NCBI RefSeq assembly: GCF_001641285.1
Contig: NZ_CP014841.1
Coordinates: forward strand, 3,312,501 to 3,376,500
Length of the DNA stretch: 64,000 bases
Source: Dyella thiooxydans
GTDB taxonomy: Bacteria > Pseudomonadota > Gammaproteobacteria > Xanthomonadales > Rhodanobacteraceae
Reading direction: 5' to 3'
Position 1 is the stretch's first letter, and each line of letters begins with the position of its first letter. Positions 52,800-61,518 of the stretch are shown here, one piece after another. Under the pieces are notes generated by a model. The model made no database searches, had not been told where the DNA came from, and was given only the letters and a program-made list of their open reading frames with translations. Both the position numbers and the translations under genes were made by a program.

Positions 52800-54380
52800 T
52801 CACAGGTGGGCGACGGCGGCCGGTTCGCGGACCGGCTGCTGGCGTTCGATGCGGTTGACGATGGCCAGCGCGGCGAGCGCGGTGGCCTCGACGATGTCCG
52901 TGCTGATGCCGTGGCCGCGCCAGGCGCGGTCGGCATGGCGGGCGGTGAGCTGGGCCTGGCCCTGGGCGTCGCCGCCCTCGCTCACCGCGCGCACGCTGAA
53001 GTCGGTCAGTTCCACGGCGTGACCGGTGGCGCGCTCGATCGCGCGCAGCACGGCATCGACCGGGCCGTCGCCGATCGCCGCCTCGCTGACCTCGTGGCCG
53101 TCGTCATGCGCCAACTTCACCGAGGCCGACGCGCTGCCCAGGTGGGTGGTGCTGTTGAGCTGCACGATGTTCCAGGGACCGGTGGCCTCCGGATCCTGGC
53201 CCAGCGCGATGGCTTCCAGGTCCTCGTCGTGCACCTCGCGCTTCTTGTCGGCCAGCGTCTTGAAGCGGGCGAAGATCGCGTCCATCGCCGCTTCGTCGGG
53301 CGTATGGCCCAGCGATTCCAGCCGCTGGCGCAGCGCGGCGCGGCCGGAGTGCTTGCCCAGCACCAGCCGGGTCTCGCCGATGCCGACGTCCTGCGGGCGC
53401 ATGATCTCGTAGGTGCCGCGGTGCTTGAGCATGCCGTGCTGGTGGATGCCCGACTCGTGCGCGAAGGCGTTCTCGCCGACGATCGCCTTGTTGCGCGGCA
53501 CCGGCTGGCCGGTCAGCTGGGCCAGCAGGCGCGAGGTCGGGTAGAGCTTGCGGGTGTCGATGCGCGTGTCGACGCCGAAGTAGGGCTTGCGCACCTTCAG
53601 CGCCATCACGATCTCTTCCAGCGCGGCGTTGCCGGCACGTTCGCCGATGCCGTTGATGGTGCACTCCACCTGGCGTGCGCCGGCGCCGATCGCCGCCATC
53701 GAGTTGGCCACGGCCATGCCGAGGTCGTCGTGGCAGTGGCTGGAGAACACCACCTGGTCCGCGCCGCGCACATGCTGGCGCAGGTAGCCGAACAGCTCGG
53801 CGATCTCCGCCGGCGTGGTGTAGCCCACGGTATCCGGCGCGTTGAGCGTGGTGGCACCGGCGGCGACGGCGGCACTGAACACCTCGGCCAGGAAGTCGGG
53901 CTCGGTGCGAAGGGCGTCTTCGGCGGAGAACTCGACTTCATGGCAGAGCTGGCGTGCGCGCTCGACGGCGGCGACGGCGGCATCGAGCACTTGGCTCCGG
54001 CTCATGCGCAGCTTGTGCTCGCGGTGCAGCGGGCTGGTGGACAGGAACACGTGGATACGCGAGCGCTGCGCCTTCTCCAGCGCGCGGCCGGTGGTGTCGA
54101 TGTCGCCCGGCTGGCAACGGGCCAGGCCGCAGACGGTGGTGGACTTCAGCGTGCGGGCGATCTCCGCGACGGCGGCGAAATCGTCCGGCGAAGCCTGCGG
54201 GAAGCCGGCTTCGAGGATGTCCACGCCCAGCGCCTCCAGCGCCTGCGCCATGCGCAGCTTGGCGCGGCGGTCCATCGAGAAGCCGGGCGCCTGCTCGCCG
54301 TCGCGCAAGGTGGTGTCGAAGATGCGTACGCGGTCGGCATCGTCGGGGGAGGCTACGGCTACGTCGTTGTCGCGGTTCAT
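52800..54380 (-). CDS. leuA: 2-isopropylmalate synthase
   Basis: A 526-residue enzyme that condenses acetyl-CoA with 2-oxoisovalerate, the first step of leucine synthesis. The catalytic barrel begins with [15 protein letters not shown], with [15 protein letters not shown] and the NGIGERAGN metal site. A C-terminal LeuA dimer domain (about 395-510) provides leucine feedback inhibition. Preceded by GGAG 6 bases before the ATG. It is the first structural gene after the Leu/Ile/Val leader and attenuator. Confidence 0.97.
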   Translation of the reverse strand: MNRDNDVAVASPDDADRVRIFDTTLRDGEQAPGFSMDRRAKLRMAQALEALGVDILEAGFPQASPDDFAAVAEIARTLKSTTVCGLARCQPGDIDTTGRALEKAQRSRIHVFLSTSPLHREHKLRMSRSQVLDAAVAAVERARQLCHEVEFSAEDALRTEPDFLAEVFSAAVAAGATTLNAPDTVGYTTPAEIAELFGYLRQHVRGADQVVFSSHCHDDLGMAVANSMAAIGAGARQVECTINGIGERAGNAALEEIVMALKVRKPYFGVDTRIDTRKLYPTSRLLAQLTGQPVPRNKAIVGENAFAHESGIHQHGMLKHRGTYEIMRPQDVGIGETRLVLGKHSGRAALRQRLESLGHTPDEAAMDAIFARFKTLADKKREVHDEDLEAIALGQDPEATGPWNIVQLNSTTHLGSASASVKLAHDDGHEVSEAAIGDGPVDAVLRAIERATGHAVELTDFSVRAVSEGGDAQGQAQLTARHADRAWRGHGISTDIVEATALAALAIVNRIERQQPVREPAAVAHL

Positions 54381-54412
54381 CGGGATCTCCGGGAGGGGGC
54401 GGAACGCAGGAC

Positions 54413-54444
54413 AAAAAAAACCCCGCTCCGTTGTCGGTGCGGGG
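54413..54444 (-). terminator. Attenuator terminator of the leu-ilv operon
   Basis: On the minus strand CCCCGC-A-CCG ... CGG-A-GCGGGG forms a 9-bp interrupted stem with an ACAA loop, followed by eight T's, 32 bases before the leuA start. Its 5' arm (CCCGCACC, from 54443 to 54436) can pair instead with GGTGCGGG at the very end of the leader peptide frame (54502 to 54495), giving an antiterminator of 8 bp. A ribosome stopping at the leader stop codon would cover that partner and favour termination. Confidence 0.88.
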
Positions 54445-54490
54445 TCTTGGGGGGTCTCAGGTGTGTTTCCTTTTGCCTGGGACGCAGCCG

Positions 54491-54631
54491 CTAGCCCGCA
54501 CCTCCGCTGGTAATGAGGAGTACGAGTACAAGGCCAATAAGAAGCAGGGTGCCGCCGGCCAGCAGCGGGTCGCCGACCGTCGTGGGACGACGGCTCAGGG
54601 CGAGGCTGTGATGGCTGTTGCGCTGCGACAT
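54491..54631 (-). CDS. Leader peptide of the leu-ilv operon
   Basis: A 46-residue peptide, too short for routine calling. Residues 29-40 are LLLIGLVLVLLI: seven Leu, two Ile and two Val in twelve positions. The stop codon TAG comes 47 bases before the attenuator stem. Ribosome stalling in this run when any of the three amino acids is short would free the antiterminator partner GGTGCGGG. This is the classical layout for branched-chain attenuation. The peptide itself has no expected function. Confidence 0.9.
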   Translation of the reverse strand: MSQRNSHHSLALSRRPTTVGDPLLAGGTLLLIGLVLVLLITSGGAG

Positions 54632-54638
54632 GCGATCG

Positions 54639-54668
54639 ACCTTAGGGCAGCGGAAAAGGCCGCGTCAA
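54639..54668 (-). promoter_or_regulatory. Putative promoter of the leu-ilv operon
   Basis: TTGACG (54668-54663), an 18-base spacer and TAAGGT (54644-54639) on the minus strand, with an AT-rich stretch upstream. The -10 ends 7 bases before the leader ATG, so transcription would begin at or next to the start codon. AAGG could alternatively be a Shine-Dalgarno, in which case the promoter would lie further up. Confidence 0.55.
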
Positions 54669-54883
54669 CAGTTTCATGTGAATCCAAGCGAAAAATTTCA
54701 TTCGGACGTCCAGATGGCCAATCGTGAATGCCATCCAGGCCTTGGTGCACAAGGATTCCGCGCAATCCGCATGGATCTGCGTTTCTCTTCCCGCTGTACC
54801 ATGGATACGGCCCCCGGTTGCCACGGAGCGTCGCAACGACGCGTTGTGACGCATCGCCACAGTTCCGTTCGCACGGGTACGGA

Positions 54884-56194
54884 TCAGCGTGGCGCCGACT
54901 CCAACCAGGCCTTCAGCGCGCCGTCGTCGGCGACCAGGGCATCGGCTCGCGACGGGCGGGCCAGCATGGCCGCCAGGGCTGGCGGCACTGCGACCGGATG
55001 GCCCACCAGCGGCTCCACCACGCTCTCGAACTTGGCCGGATGGGCGGTGGCGACCACGGTCCAGTCATCGCGGTCGTCTGCCGCCCGCAGCGTGTCGAGC
55101 ACCTGCATGGCCGTGGCGGTATGTGGGCAGAACACCTCGCCATGCTCGCGGGCGTGGCGGGCGATGGTGTCCCGGATCGCTGCATCGGCGACGCTGGTGG
55201 CCGGCAGCCCGCGGCGCAGGGTCGCGTCGTCGAAGGTCCAGCGCAGCCGCTCGACGTTGCTTGGCGCACCCACGTCCATCGCGTTGGCGATGGTCGCCAC
55301 CGCCTCGCGCGGGCGGTAGTCGGCACCGGCGAGGAACTCGGGCAGCGTCGCGTTGGCGTTGCAGGCCAGCCGCACCCGGCCGACCGGCAGGCCCAGTGCG
55401 CGCACCCACAGCGCGGCCAGCGCATTGCCCAGGTTGCCGGTGGGCACGATCAGGTCGAGCGGCTGCTCGCGCTTCCGCCACCAGCCCAGCGCGGCATGCG
55501 CGTAGTAGCTCATCTGCGGCAGCAGGCGGCCGAGGCTGATGCTGTTGGCCGAGGAAAGCGGCACCGCGGCCTGCAGCAAGGCGTCATTGAGCGCCGCCTT
55601 GACCATGCGCTGGCAGTCGTCGAATCGGCCAGCCACGCGCAGGGCGGTCACGTTGTCGCCGAAGCAGCCGAGCTGGTGCGCCTGCCGCGGCGAGACCTTG
55701 CCGTCCGGATACAGGATCACCACGCGCACGCCCGGGCGACCGTGGAAGGCGGCACCGACCGCCGCCCCGGTGTCGCCGGAGGTGGCGACGAGGATGGTCA
55801 GCGGACGCGTGTCGGCCCGCGGCAGGCGCACCAGGCAGGCGGCGAGAAAGCGCGCGCCGATGTCCTTGAATGCGGCGGTGGGGCCATGGAACAGCTCCAG
55901 CACGTGGGCGCCGTCGGCCGGCAGCGTGCGGTGCGGTACCGGGAAATCCAGTGCTTCGGCGCAGATCCCCGGCAGCGCGTCGGCCAGCGGATCGCCGGCG
56001 AAGAAGGGAGCGAGCAGGGTGGCGGCGGTGTCGGCCAGCGTGCCGGCTGGATCGAAGTCCGCGATGTCCCGCCGGGGCATCGTCTGCGGTACGTACAGGC
56101 CGCCGTCCGGCGCCAGTCCGGCGGCGATGGCCGCGCTCAGTCCCACGGCGGGACAGCCACCTCGCGTGCTGACATAACGCAACGCCTCGCTCAT
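54884..56194 (-). CDS. thrC: Threonine synthase
   Basis: A 436-residue PLP enzyme turning O-phosphohomoserine into threonine. The N-terminus [30 protein letters not shown] and the lysine motif [11 protein letters not shown] (near 105) are the family marks, with [11 protein letters not shown] following. Full length. The start overlaps the thrB stop (ATGA). It ends the hom-thrB-thrC operon; no strong terminator follows before the leu-ilv promoter region. Confidence 0.96.
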   Translation of the reverse strand: MSEALRYVSTRGGCPAVGLSAAIAAGLAPDGGLYVPQTMPRRDIADFDPAGTLADTAATLLAPFFAGDPLADALPGICAEALDFPVPHRTLPADGAHVLELFHGPTAAFKDIGARFLAACLVRLPRADTRPLTILVATSGDTGAAVGAAFHGRPGVRVVILYPDGKVSPRQAHQLGCFGDNVTALRVAGRFDDCQRMVKAALNDALLQAAVPLSSANSISLGRLLPQMSYYAHAALGWWRKREQPLDLIVPTGNLGNALAALWVRALGLPVGRVRLACNANATLPEFLAGADYRPREAVATIANAMDVGAPSNVERLRWTFDDATLRRGLPATSVADAAIRDTIARHAREHGEVFCPHTATAMQVLDTLRAADDRDDWTVVATAHPAKFESVVEPLVGHPVAVPPALAAMLARPSRADALVADDGALKAWLESAPR

Positions 56195-57180
56195 GCATCG
56201 ACCCCGGCGTCGAGGGAGTCGAGCACGCAGGCGGCGGGGCCATCGACGGGAGCGACGAAGGCATCGCTGTCCAGCCCCGCCTCGGCAAAGGCGCCGCGCA
56301 TGGCAGCGGCTGCCTTTTCCGCATCGGCGCGCTGCTCGTACCAGCCGAACACGCTGGGACCTGCGCCGGAAATGCTGGCACCCATCGCGCGGTGGTCCAT
56401 CGCCGCCTGCTTCACCCGCGCAAAGTTCGGCACCAGCGGTGCGCGGCGCGGTTCGACCAGCACATCCTTCAGGCCTTCGCGCACCAGCGCCGCCTCGCCG
56501 CGGTAGCAGCCGGCCAGCACCAGCGAGAGGTTGGCGCTCTGCTGCACGAAGCTGCCCAGCGGGTAGTCGCCGGCCAGCGCGGCGCGCGCCTTGCGCGTTT
56601 CCAGCACGAAGTGCGGATGGACCAGGGCGCAGTGCCAGTTGGCCGGCACCGGGATGCGCACCAGCCGGTCGTGGGTGGCGAGCACCAGTCCACCCAGCAG
56701 CATCGGACCGATGTTGTCGCCGTGGCGGCTGCCGCTGGCCACGGCCTCGCCGTCCAGCGCGAACTCGTACAGCGACTCGGGCGGCAGCGGCCGCTCCAGC
56801 AGGGCGTTGGCGGCGATCAGCGCGGCGACGCAAGAGGCCGCCGAGCCGGCCATGCCCGAACCCAGTGCGATGCCCTTGTGCAGGGTCAGCTCGAAGCCAT
56901 GATGCAGGCTCAGTGCGCGGCGCAGGGAGATCAGCGCCATGCCGGCCGTATTGCGCTGTGGATCCCGCGGAAGCTCGGTGACCACACCCTCGATCGCGGC
57001 GATGCGCACCACCGGCTCGTCGATGCGGCGTACTTCGGCGCGATCGCCGGCACCGGCCATCGAGTGGCCGAGGATGTCGAAGCCCACGCCGACATTGCCC
57101 ACGCAGGCGGGCGCGAAAGCATAGGCATGGAGGGCGCGTTGCGGAGCTTGGCTCATGCGGTCTCGCAGTTGGGCATTCAT
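56191..57180 (-). CDS. thrB: Homoserine kinase (GHMP family)
   Basis: A 329-residue ATP-dependent kinase phosphorylating homoserine. The ATP-binding GHMP motif is [17 protein letters not shown] (near 106-122; the family consensus is GLGSSAAS). [15 protein letters not shown] is the N-terminal signature and [15 protein letters not shown] the C-terminal one. The start overlaps the hom stop by 4 bases; a downstream in-frame ATG (MSQAPQ) is possible. Confidence 0.95.
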   Translation of the reverse strand: MNAQLRDRMSQAPQRALHAYAFAPACVGNVGVGFDILGHSMAGAGDRAEVRRIDEPVVRIAAIEGVVTELPRDPQRNTAGMALISLRRALSLHHGFELTLHKGIALGSGMAGSAASCVAALIAANALLERPLPPESLYEFALDGEAVASGSRHGDNIGPMLLGGLVLATHDRLVRIPVPANWHCALVHPHFVLETRKARAALAGDYPLGSFVQQSANLSLVLAGCYRGEAALVREGLKDVLVEPRRAPLVPNFARVKQAAMDHRAMGASISGAGPSVFGWYEQRADAEKAAAAMRGAFAEAGLDSDAFVAPVDGPAACVLDSLDAGVDA

Positions 57181-58334
57181 GCGCGCACCTCGAGCGATTC
57201 GGCGATGCGCAGCAGGTCGGCGAAGATGCCGGCGGCGGTGACCTCGGGACCGGCGCCCGGGCCCTGCACCAGCAGCGGATTATCGCAGTAGCGACGGGTG
57301 GTGAACTGCACCACATTGTCGGTCAGCCGCGAATGGGCGAAGGCGTGGTCCGCCGGCAACACAGCCAGCCGGACGCTGGCACGGCCGCGGGCATCCAGGT
57401 GGGCGACATGACGCAGCACGCCGCCTTCTGCCCGCGCCTCGGCGAGCCGCGCGGCCATTGGTGCATCGAGTTCTTCCATCCGCTCCAGGAAGTCGTCGCG
57501 CGACAGCGATGCCAGCGCGGCAGGGACCAGGCTCTCCACCGCCACGTCGTCCAGCGACAGCGCCCAGCCCGCCTCGCGCGCCAGGATCACCAGCTTGCGC
57601 GCCACGTCCATGCCGGACAGGTCGTCGCGCGGGTCCGGTTCGGTGTAGCCCAGCGCGTGGGCCTCGTGTACCAGCGCCGAGAACGGCCGCGAGCCGTCGT
57701 GGCGGTTGCACAGCCAGGCCAGGGTGCCGGAGAACATGCCTTCGGCGGCGATCAGCTCGTCGCCCGTGTCGAGCAGGTCGCGCAGCGTCTGCACCACCGG
57801 CAGGCCGGCGCAGACGGTCGCCTCGTAGCGAAAGCGCGCGCCGCTGGCGGCGCTGGCGGCGCGGATCGCCTGCCAGCGCTCAAGTGCACCGCTGCCGGCC
57901 AGCTTGTTCGGGGTGACCACGTGCAGGCCGGCGGCCAGCCAGGCGGGATAACGGGAGGCCACCGCATCGCTGGCGCTGCAGTCGATCAGCAGTGCGTCGC
58001 GCGGCTCGACGCCGCGCACGTGGGCGGCGAAGGCATCGAGGTCATTGGGCCGCCAGACCTGCGCACCGCCGTGGCGGCTGTTCAACTCGGCGTCGTCGCA
58101 GTCCAGCCACATGCGCTTGCTGGCGACCACGCCGCACAGGCGCAACCGCACGCGGCCCTCGCGCTGCAGCCGCGGCTGCGCGGCCCGCAACTGGTCGAGC
58201 AGGGCGCTGCCGACGCGGCCGGGGCCGATCACGCCGACGGCCAACTCGCGGCAACGGGAGACCGGGGCCGCCGGCGCAAACGCCGACGGCAGCGGTTTGG
58301 GGTGTTCGAGCAGCTGGGGTGCACAGGAATTCAC
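57177..58334 (-). CDS. hom: Homoserine dehydrogenase, ThrA-type without aspartokinase domain
   Basis: A 385-residue enzyme reducing aspartate semialdehyde to homoserine. The NAD(P)-binding motif is [12 protein letters not shown] (near 35-46). [12 protein letters not shown] and [26 protein letters not shown]-like residues (first part [15 protein letters not shown]) match the dehydrogenase half of the bifunctional ThrA of enterobacteria. The aspartokinase half is absent and there is no C-terminal ACT domain, so an aspartokinase must be encoded elsewhere. The GTG start was chosen because GGAGG lies 6 bases upstream; the open frame extends upstream only through the leader region. It is the first gene after the Thr leader. 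Confidence 0.92.
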   Translation of the reverse strand: MNSCAPQLLEHPKPLPSAFAPAAPVSRCRELAVGVIGPGRVGSALLDQLRAAQPRLQREGRVRLRLCGVVASKRMWLDCDDAELNSRHGGAQVWRPNDLDAFAAHVRGVEPRDALLIDCSASDAVASRYPAWLAAGLHVVTPNKLAGSGALERWQAIRAASAASGARFRYEATVCAGLPVVQTLRDLLDTGDELIAAEGMFSGTLAWLCNRHDGSRPFSALVHEAHALGYTEPDPRDDLSGMDVARKLVILAREAGWALSLDDVAVESLVPAALASLSRDDFLERMEELDAPMAARLAEARAEGGVLRHVAHLDARGRASVRLAVLPADHAFAHSRLTDNVVQFTTRRYCDNPLLVQGPGAGPEVTAAGIFADLLRIAESLEVRA

Positions 58335-58339
58335 GGTAA

Positions 58340-58410
58340 GCCTCCGGATGAGGCCCGTGCTCGCTGGCGTGTCGGTATGGATGCCGGCCCGCCTCATCGA
58401 GGGCGGGGCC
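58340..58410 (-). promoter_or_regulatory. Alternating-hairpin element before hom (predicted translational attenuator)
   Basis: Four segments can pair in alternate ways on the minus strand. Segment 1 (58410-58401) pairs with segment 2 (58396-58386). Segment 2 can instead pair with segment 3, GATGAGGC (58398-58391) with GCCTCATC (58354-58347), 8 of 8. Segment 3 can otherwise pair with GAGGC at 58344-58340, which contains most of the hom ribosome-binding site. No T-run follows any of these stems. In addition GGGTGG (58450-58445), just after the Thr codons, can pair with CCGCCC in segment 1. The layout suggests control of hom translation by Thr supply. Confidence 0.6.
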
Positions 58411-58426
58411 GTTGCGTGTGATGAAA

Positions 58427-58582
58427 CTAGTCGCGCACGGACACCCACCCGGACCGGGTAGTAATGGTCGTGGTGGTAATGGTGGCGACACAGGGGGTGT
58501 CGACGCAGCGCCCGCCGGCGCAGCACGCCACGCCGGGGAGGCGAGCGGGGCGAAGACTGGCGGGGGCGTTGTCGATCGACAT
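58427..58582 (-). CDS. Leader peptide of the threonine operon
   Basis: A 51-residue peptide overlooked by normal ORF thresholds. Residues 33-43 are ATITTTTITTR, seven Thr and two Ile in eleven, closely resembling the regulatory run of E. coli ThrL. It stops at a TAG 93 bases before the hom GTG. Stalling at these codons would depend on charged tRNA-Thr and tRNA-Ile, the two end-products of the pathway. The rest of the peptide, with several Cys and Arg, has no evident role. Confidence 0.9.
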   Translation of the reverse strand: MSIDNAPASLRPARLPGVACCAGGRCVDTPCVATITTTTITTRSGWVSVRD

Positions 58583-58589
58583 GGTTTGG

Positions 58590-58619
58590 ACACTACGGGC
58601 GGATTTGTGGCGGCGTCAA
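58590..58619 (-). promoter_or_regulatory. Putative promoter of the threonine operon
   Basis: TTGACG (58619-58614), an 18-base spacer and TAGTGT (58595-58590) on the minus strand. The -10 ends 7 bases before the leader ATG, just as in the leu-ilv promoter. No Shine-Dalgarno is visible in those 7 bases (CCAAACC), so the leader would be read from a leaderless message. Confidence 0.6.
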
Positions 58620-58651
58620 CAGGTGCATTTGCAACCATGCCGGCGCCATGG

Positions 58652-61513
58652 TCAGCGCTGGTAGTGGACGCTCAAGAGGAAGTATCGGCCGACCACGTCG
58701 TCGAATGAAGGGCTGTAGGCGAGCGAAGGGCGGCCGTAATAGACCGGCTGGTGATCCAGGGCGTTGTGGATGTTCAGGCCGAAGCGCCAGTGGGGAACGC
58801 CGCCGTACTCGAGGTTGAGGTCGAGCAGGGTGAAGGCCGGCGTGTCGCAATGCCCGGCATCGCGCAAGACCTGGGGGCAGGCGAGCGGGCTGTCGGCGCT
58901 GGACTGGAAGGCGTAGTGCCCGGTGTAGCGCAGATTGGCGGTGGCCACCCAGTTGCGCAGCGTCCATTCGATGCCGGCCAGCGCGGTCGCCTTGGGCTGG
59001 TCCGCGTAGCCGTCGTAGGACTGCGGTGTTGCGCCGGGCTCGATCTGCCGCCGCAGCTTGGAGAGCCAGTCCACGCCGAGGCTGAAGGCGAGGCTGCCGT
59101 GGCGCGTGGTATCCAGCCGGTAGCGCGCGTCCAGGTCGAACGAACGCACCATGGTCCTGCCCAGGTTCACCAGTTGCTGGTCGAACGCGTACAGCACGCC
59201 CTTGTCGTTGCGGCGGAACAGCTCCGGATAGGCATCCGGGTGGTCCAGCGCGTAGGACACCGGCAGCGGCCGGATCTCGTTCCGGCGATCGACCTGGTAG
59301 ACATCCAGTGCCACGCCCAGGGCCGGAGTCGGCGCCCACACCACGCCCAGGGTGAGGCTGCGCGAGCGTTCGGGCTGCAGCGCCGGGTTGCTCACGCTGT
59401 CCAGTCGAAGGGTGCACAACGAGTAGCCCGGAGAGGTCGCCGCCGGGCTCTGGCACGGCAGCAGGCTGTTCGGGACTTCCACCCGCACGCCGGTGGGGAG
59501 CAGCGCCTGAGGTCGGTCCAGTTCGGGCAGCGTCGGTGCACGATAGCCTCGCGCGAGGGTGCCGCGCAGACTGACGCTCTCGGTCAGGTCCCACTTCAGC
59601 CCCAGCTTCGGGGAGAAGGCCCAGCCGAACCCGCCGCTGTGGTCGGCGCGGCTGGCCAGGTTCATGGTCAGTCCCCTGGCCAGCGGTGTTTCCAGCTCGA
59701 CGTAGGCGGCGGAGATCCAGCGGTCGCCGCGCCGCACGTACGGCGGCTGGAACTGGAACACGTCGTTGGAGATAAGCAGCGGGTCTGGTTGGTCTTCCAG
59801 CTTTTCGCGGTAGCCCTCAATGCCCGCGGCCAACCCGATGCTGCCCTCCCGCCACTCGGCCAGCGGGCCGTCGGTGCGCAGGCTGAAGCCGGTCTGGCTG
59901 GTGTGGCCAGAGCGCATCAGCGTGGGTGCCAGCGCCGCCAGCACGGCCGCATCGTTCTGCCCTCCTGGCTGGTAGCTGCCATCGGCCAGCGCCTGATCGA
60001 GCACGCTGGAGCGCAGCAGGCCCTGTGCCCGGTCGGTTCCGGCATTGTGCTGGCTGTCCAGGCGCAGATCCCAAGCCCAGTCGCCCGGCGTGCCGCGGAG
60101 ACCGACACTCACCTGGGTGCTGCGCGATTGGGTGAAATCGCGGATCGGCCCGACGTCGCTGAACGCGTAGTTGACCACCTGCGTGTCCTGCGGCGCTGCC
60201 GGATCGTAGAACCCGATCTGCTCGGTGGCCGGGCCGGTCTGCTGGTGCTGGCGCACCATGTTCCAGCGCAGATCGGCGTAGGCCCGCAGCGAGCCGAGCG
60301 GGTGATCGATGTGGGCGAGCAGCGAGCGGCTGTCCAGTTGTGTCTGCAGCGTGGTGACCGGGCCGGAGGTGTTGACGCACGGGCCGTCCAGCGACGTGCG
60401 GGTGCAGCCGCCGCCCTGGCTGTCGTAGCCGATCTGGCCACCGTCGAAGTAGTAGTAGCCGTTGCTGTCCTCGCCGGAGTTGCGCGCCCAGGCACGGTCC
60501 CGGCCGAGCAGCGGCGATCGCTTGAGGTAGTCCAGTCCCAGGATCACGTGTCCGCCGTGGCCGAATGCCGTGCCGGCGCTGATCGTGCCGCGGTGCTGGG
60601 CGGCGTCGCCACGGGAGGAGATGCCGGTATTGGCATCCACCGCGACGCCCTGGAACTGCTTGCGCAGGATGATGTTGACCACGCCCGCCATGGCGTCGGA
60701 ACCGTAGATCGCCGACGCGCCGTCGCGCAGTACCTCGATCCGCTCGACCAAGGGCAGCGGGATGCTCTCCAGGTCGTTGACCAGGGCGAACTCGCCCTGC
60801 GCCAGGCCGTAGCCGGCCATGCGCTGGCCATCGACGAGGAACAGCGTGGCGGTGGCCCCCAGCCCGTGCAGGTCGACCGCCGCGGCGCCCGTGGCCCCGG
60901 ACAACCCGTTGGCCTGATACAGCGCGTTGTCGGTCATCGCCACCGGGGCATTGTTTACCCGCACGCCCGGCTGGGCGCGCAGCAGTTCGAACAGCGTCTG
61001 GTAGCCGCTCCGCTCGATCTGCTGGCGGGTGATGACGGTGAGTGGCGAGGCTGTCTCCACCTCGGTGCGGCGCAGATGCGTGCCGGTCACTTCCACCGGC
61101 AGCAGCGGTACCGGAACGTCCTGCAGGGGGACCGCCGGGAGCGCGCGCCCCACGGGCAGCGCAGGCGCCGTTCGTGCCGCGGGAAGCCGGAGCACGAAGG
61201 TGTCCGCCGTGACCCGCTGCGCCTCCAGGCCGCTGCCGCGCAGCAGTTCGGCCAGGGCATCGGCTGGCGTGAAGTCGCCCTCCAGCGGCCCGGCCCGGCG
61301 ATGGGCGGTCAACTCCGGCGGATACAGCAGCTGGATGTTTCCGCTGCGGGCCAGCGCACGCAGGGACTGGTCGAGCGTGCCCGCAGGCAACTGGTAGTGC
61401 CGGGTCGCTCCCTGGCCGTGCGCTCCTACGCAGGCTATGCCAAGCATGAGCGCCAGCGCGACTGCGACGGACCGGCGAAGCGGCGCGGCGGGCGCAGACT
61501 GGCGCGAGGGCAT
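58652..61513 (-). CDS. TonB-dependent outer-membrane receptor with STN signalling domain
   Basis: A 953-residue receptor. Signal peptide (about 1-34); secretin/TonB N-terminal (STN) domain (about 38-112, with LPAGTLDQSLRALARSGNIQLLY); plug domain (about 148-290, with SPLTVITRQQIERSGYQ and LRDGASAIYGSDAMAGVVNIIL); then the 22-strand beta-barrel. The STN domain is the part that contacts FecR-type regulators, and fecR/fecI genes lie directly upstream. The barrel ends in HYQR rather than an aromatic residue. The plug resembles receptors common in xanthomonads, so the ligand may be a carbohydrate or peptide rather than a siderophore; this is undetermined. Confidence 0.93.
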   Translation of the reverse strand: MPSRQSAPAAPLRRSVAVALALMLGIACVGAHGQGATRHYQLPAGTLDQSLRALARSGNIQLLYPPELTAHRRAGPLEGDFTPADALAELLRGSGLEAQRVTADTFVLRLPAARTAPALPVGRALPAVPLQDVPVPLLPVEVTGTHLRRTEVETASPLTVITRQQIERSGYQTLFELLRAQPGVRVNNAPVAMTDNALYQANGLSGATGAAAVDLHGLGATATLFLVDGQRMAGYGLAQGEFALVNDLESIPLPLVERIEVLRDGASAIYGSDAMAGVVNIILRKQFQGVAVDANTGISSRGDAAQHRGTISAGTAFGHGGHVILGLDYLKRSPLLGRDRAWARNSGEDSNGYYYFDGGQIGYDSQGGGCTRTSLDGPCVNTSGPVTTLQTQLDSRSLLAHIDHPLGSLRAYADLRWNMVRQHQQTGPATEQIGFYDPAAPQDTQVVNYAFSDVGPIRDFTQSRSTQVSVGLRGTPGDWAWDLRLDSQHNAGTDRAQGLLRSSVLDQALADGSYQPGGQNDAAVLAALAPTLMRSGHTSQTGFSLRTDGPLAEWREGSIGLAAGIEGYREKLEDQPDPLLISNDVFQFQPPYVRRGDRWISAAYVELETPLARGLTMNLASRADHSGGFGWAFSPKLGLKWDLTESVSLRGTLARGYRAPTLPELDRPQALLPTGVRVEVPNSLLPCQSPAATSPGYSLCTLRLDSVSNPALQPERSRSLTLGVVWAPTPALGVALDVYQVDRRNEIRPLPVSYALDHPDAYPELFRRNDKGVLYAFDQQLVNLGRTMVRSFDLDARYRLDTTRHGSLAFSLGVDWLSKLRRQIEPGATPQSYDGYADQPKATALAGIEWTLRNWVATANLRYTGHYAFQSSADSPLACPQVLRDAGHCDTPAFTLLDLNLEYGGVPHWRFGLNIHNALDHQPVYYGRPSLAYSPSFDDVVGRYFLLSVHYQR

Positions 61514-61518
61514 GCCGT

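Noticed and set aside
58335-58526. N-terminal extension of homoserine dehydrogenase through the leader region
   Set aside because: It lacks a start with a ribosome-binding site, is His/Arg-rich and overlaps the Thr leader peptide in another frame. GTG with GGAGG at 58341-58345 fits better.
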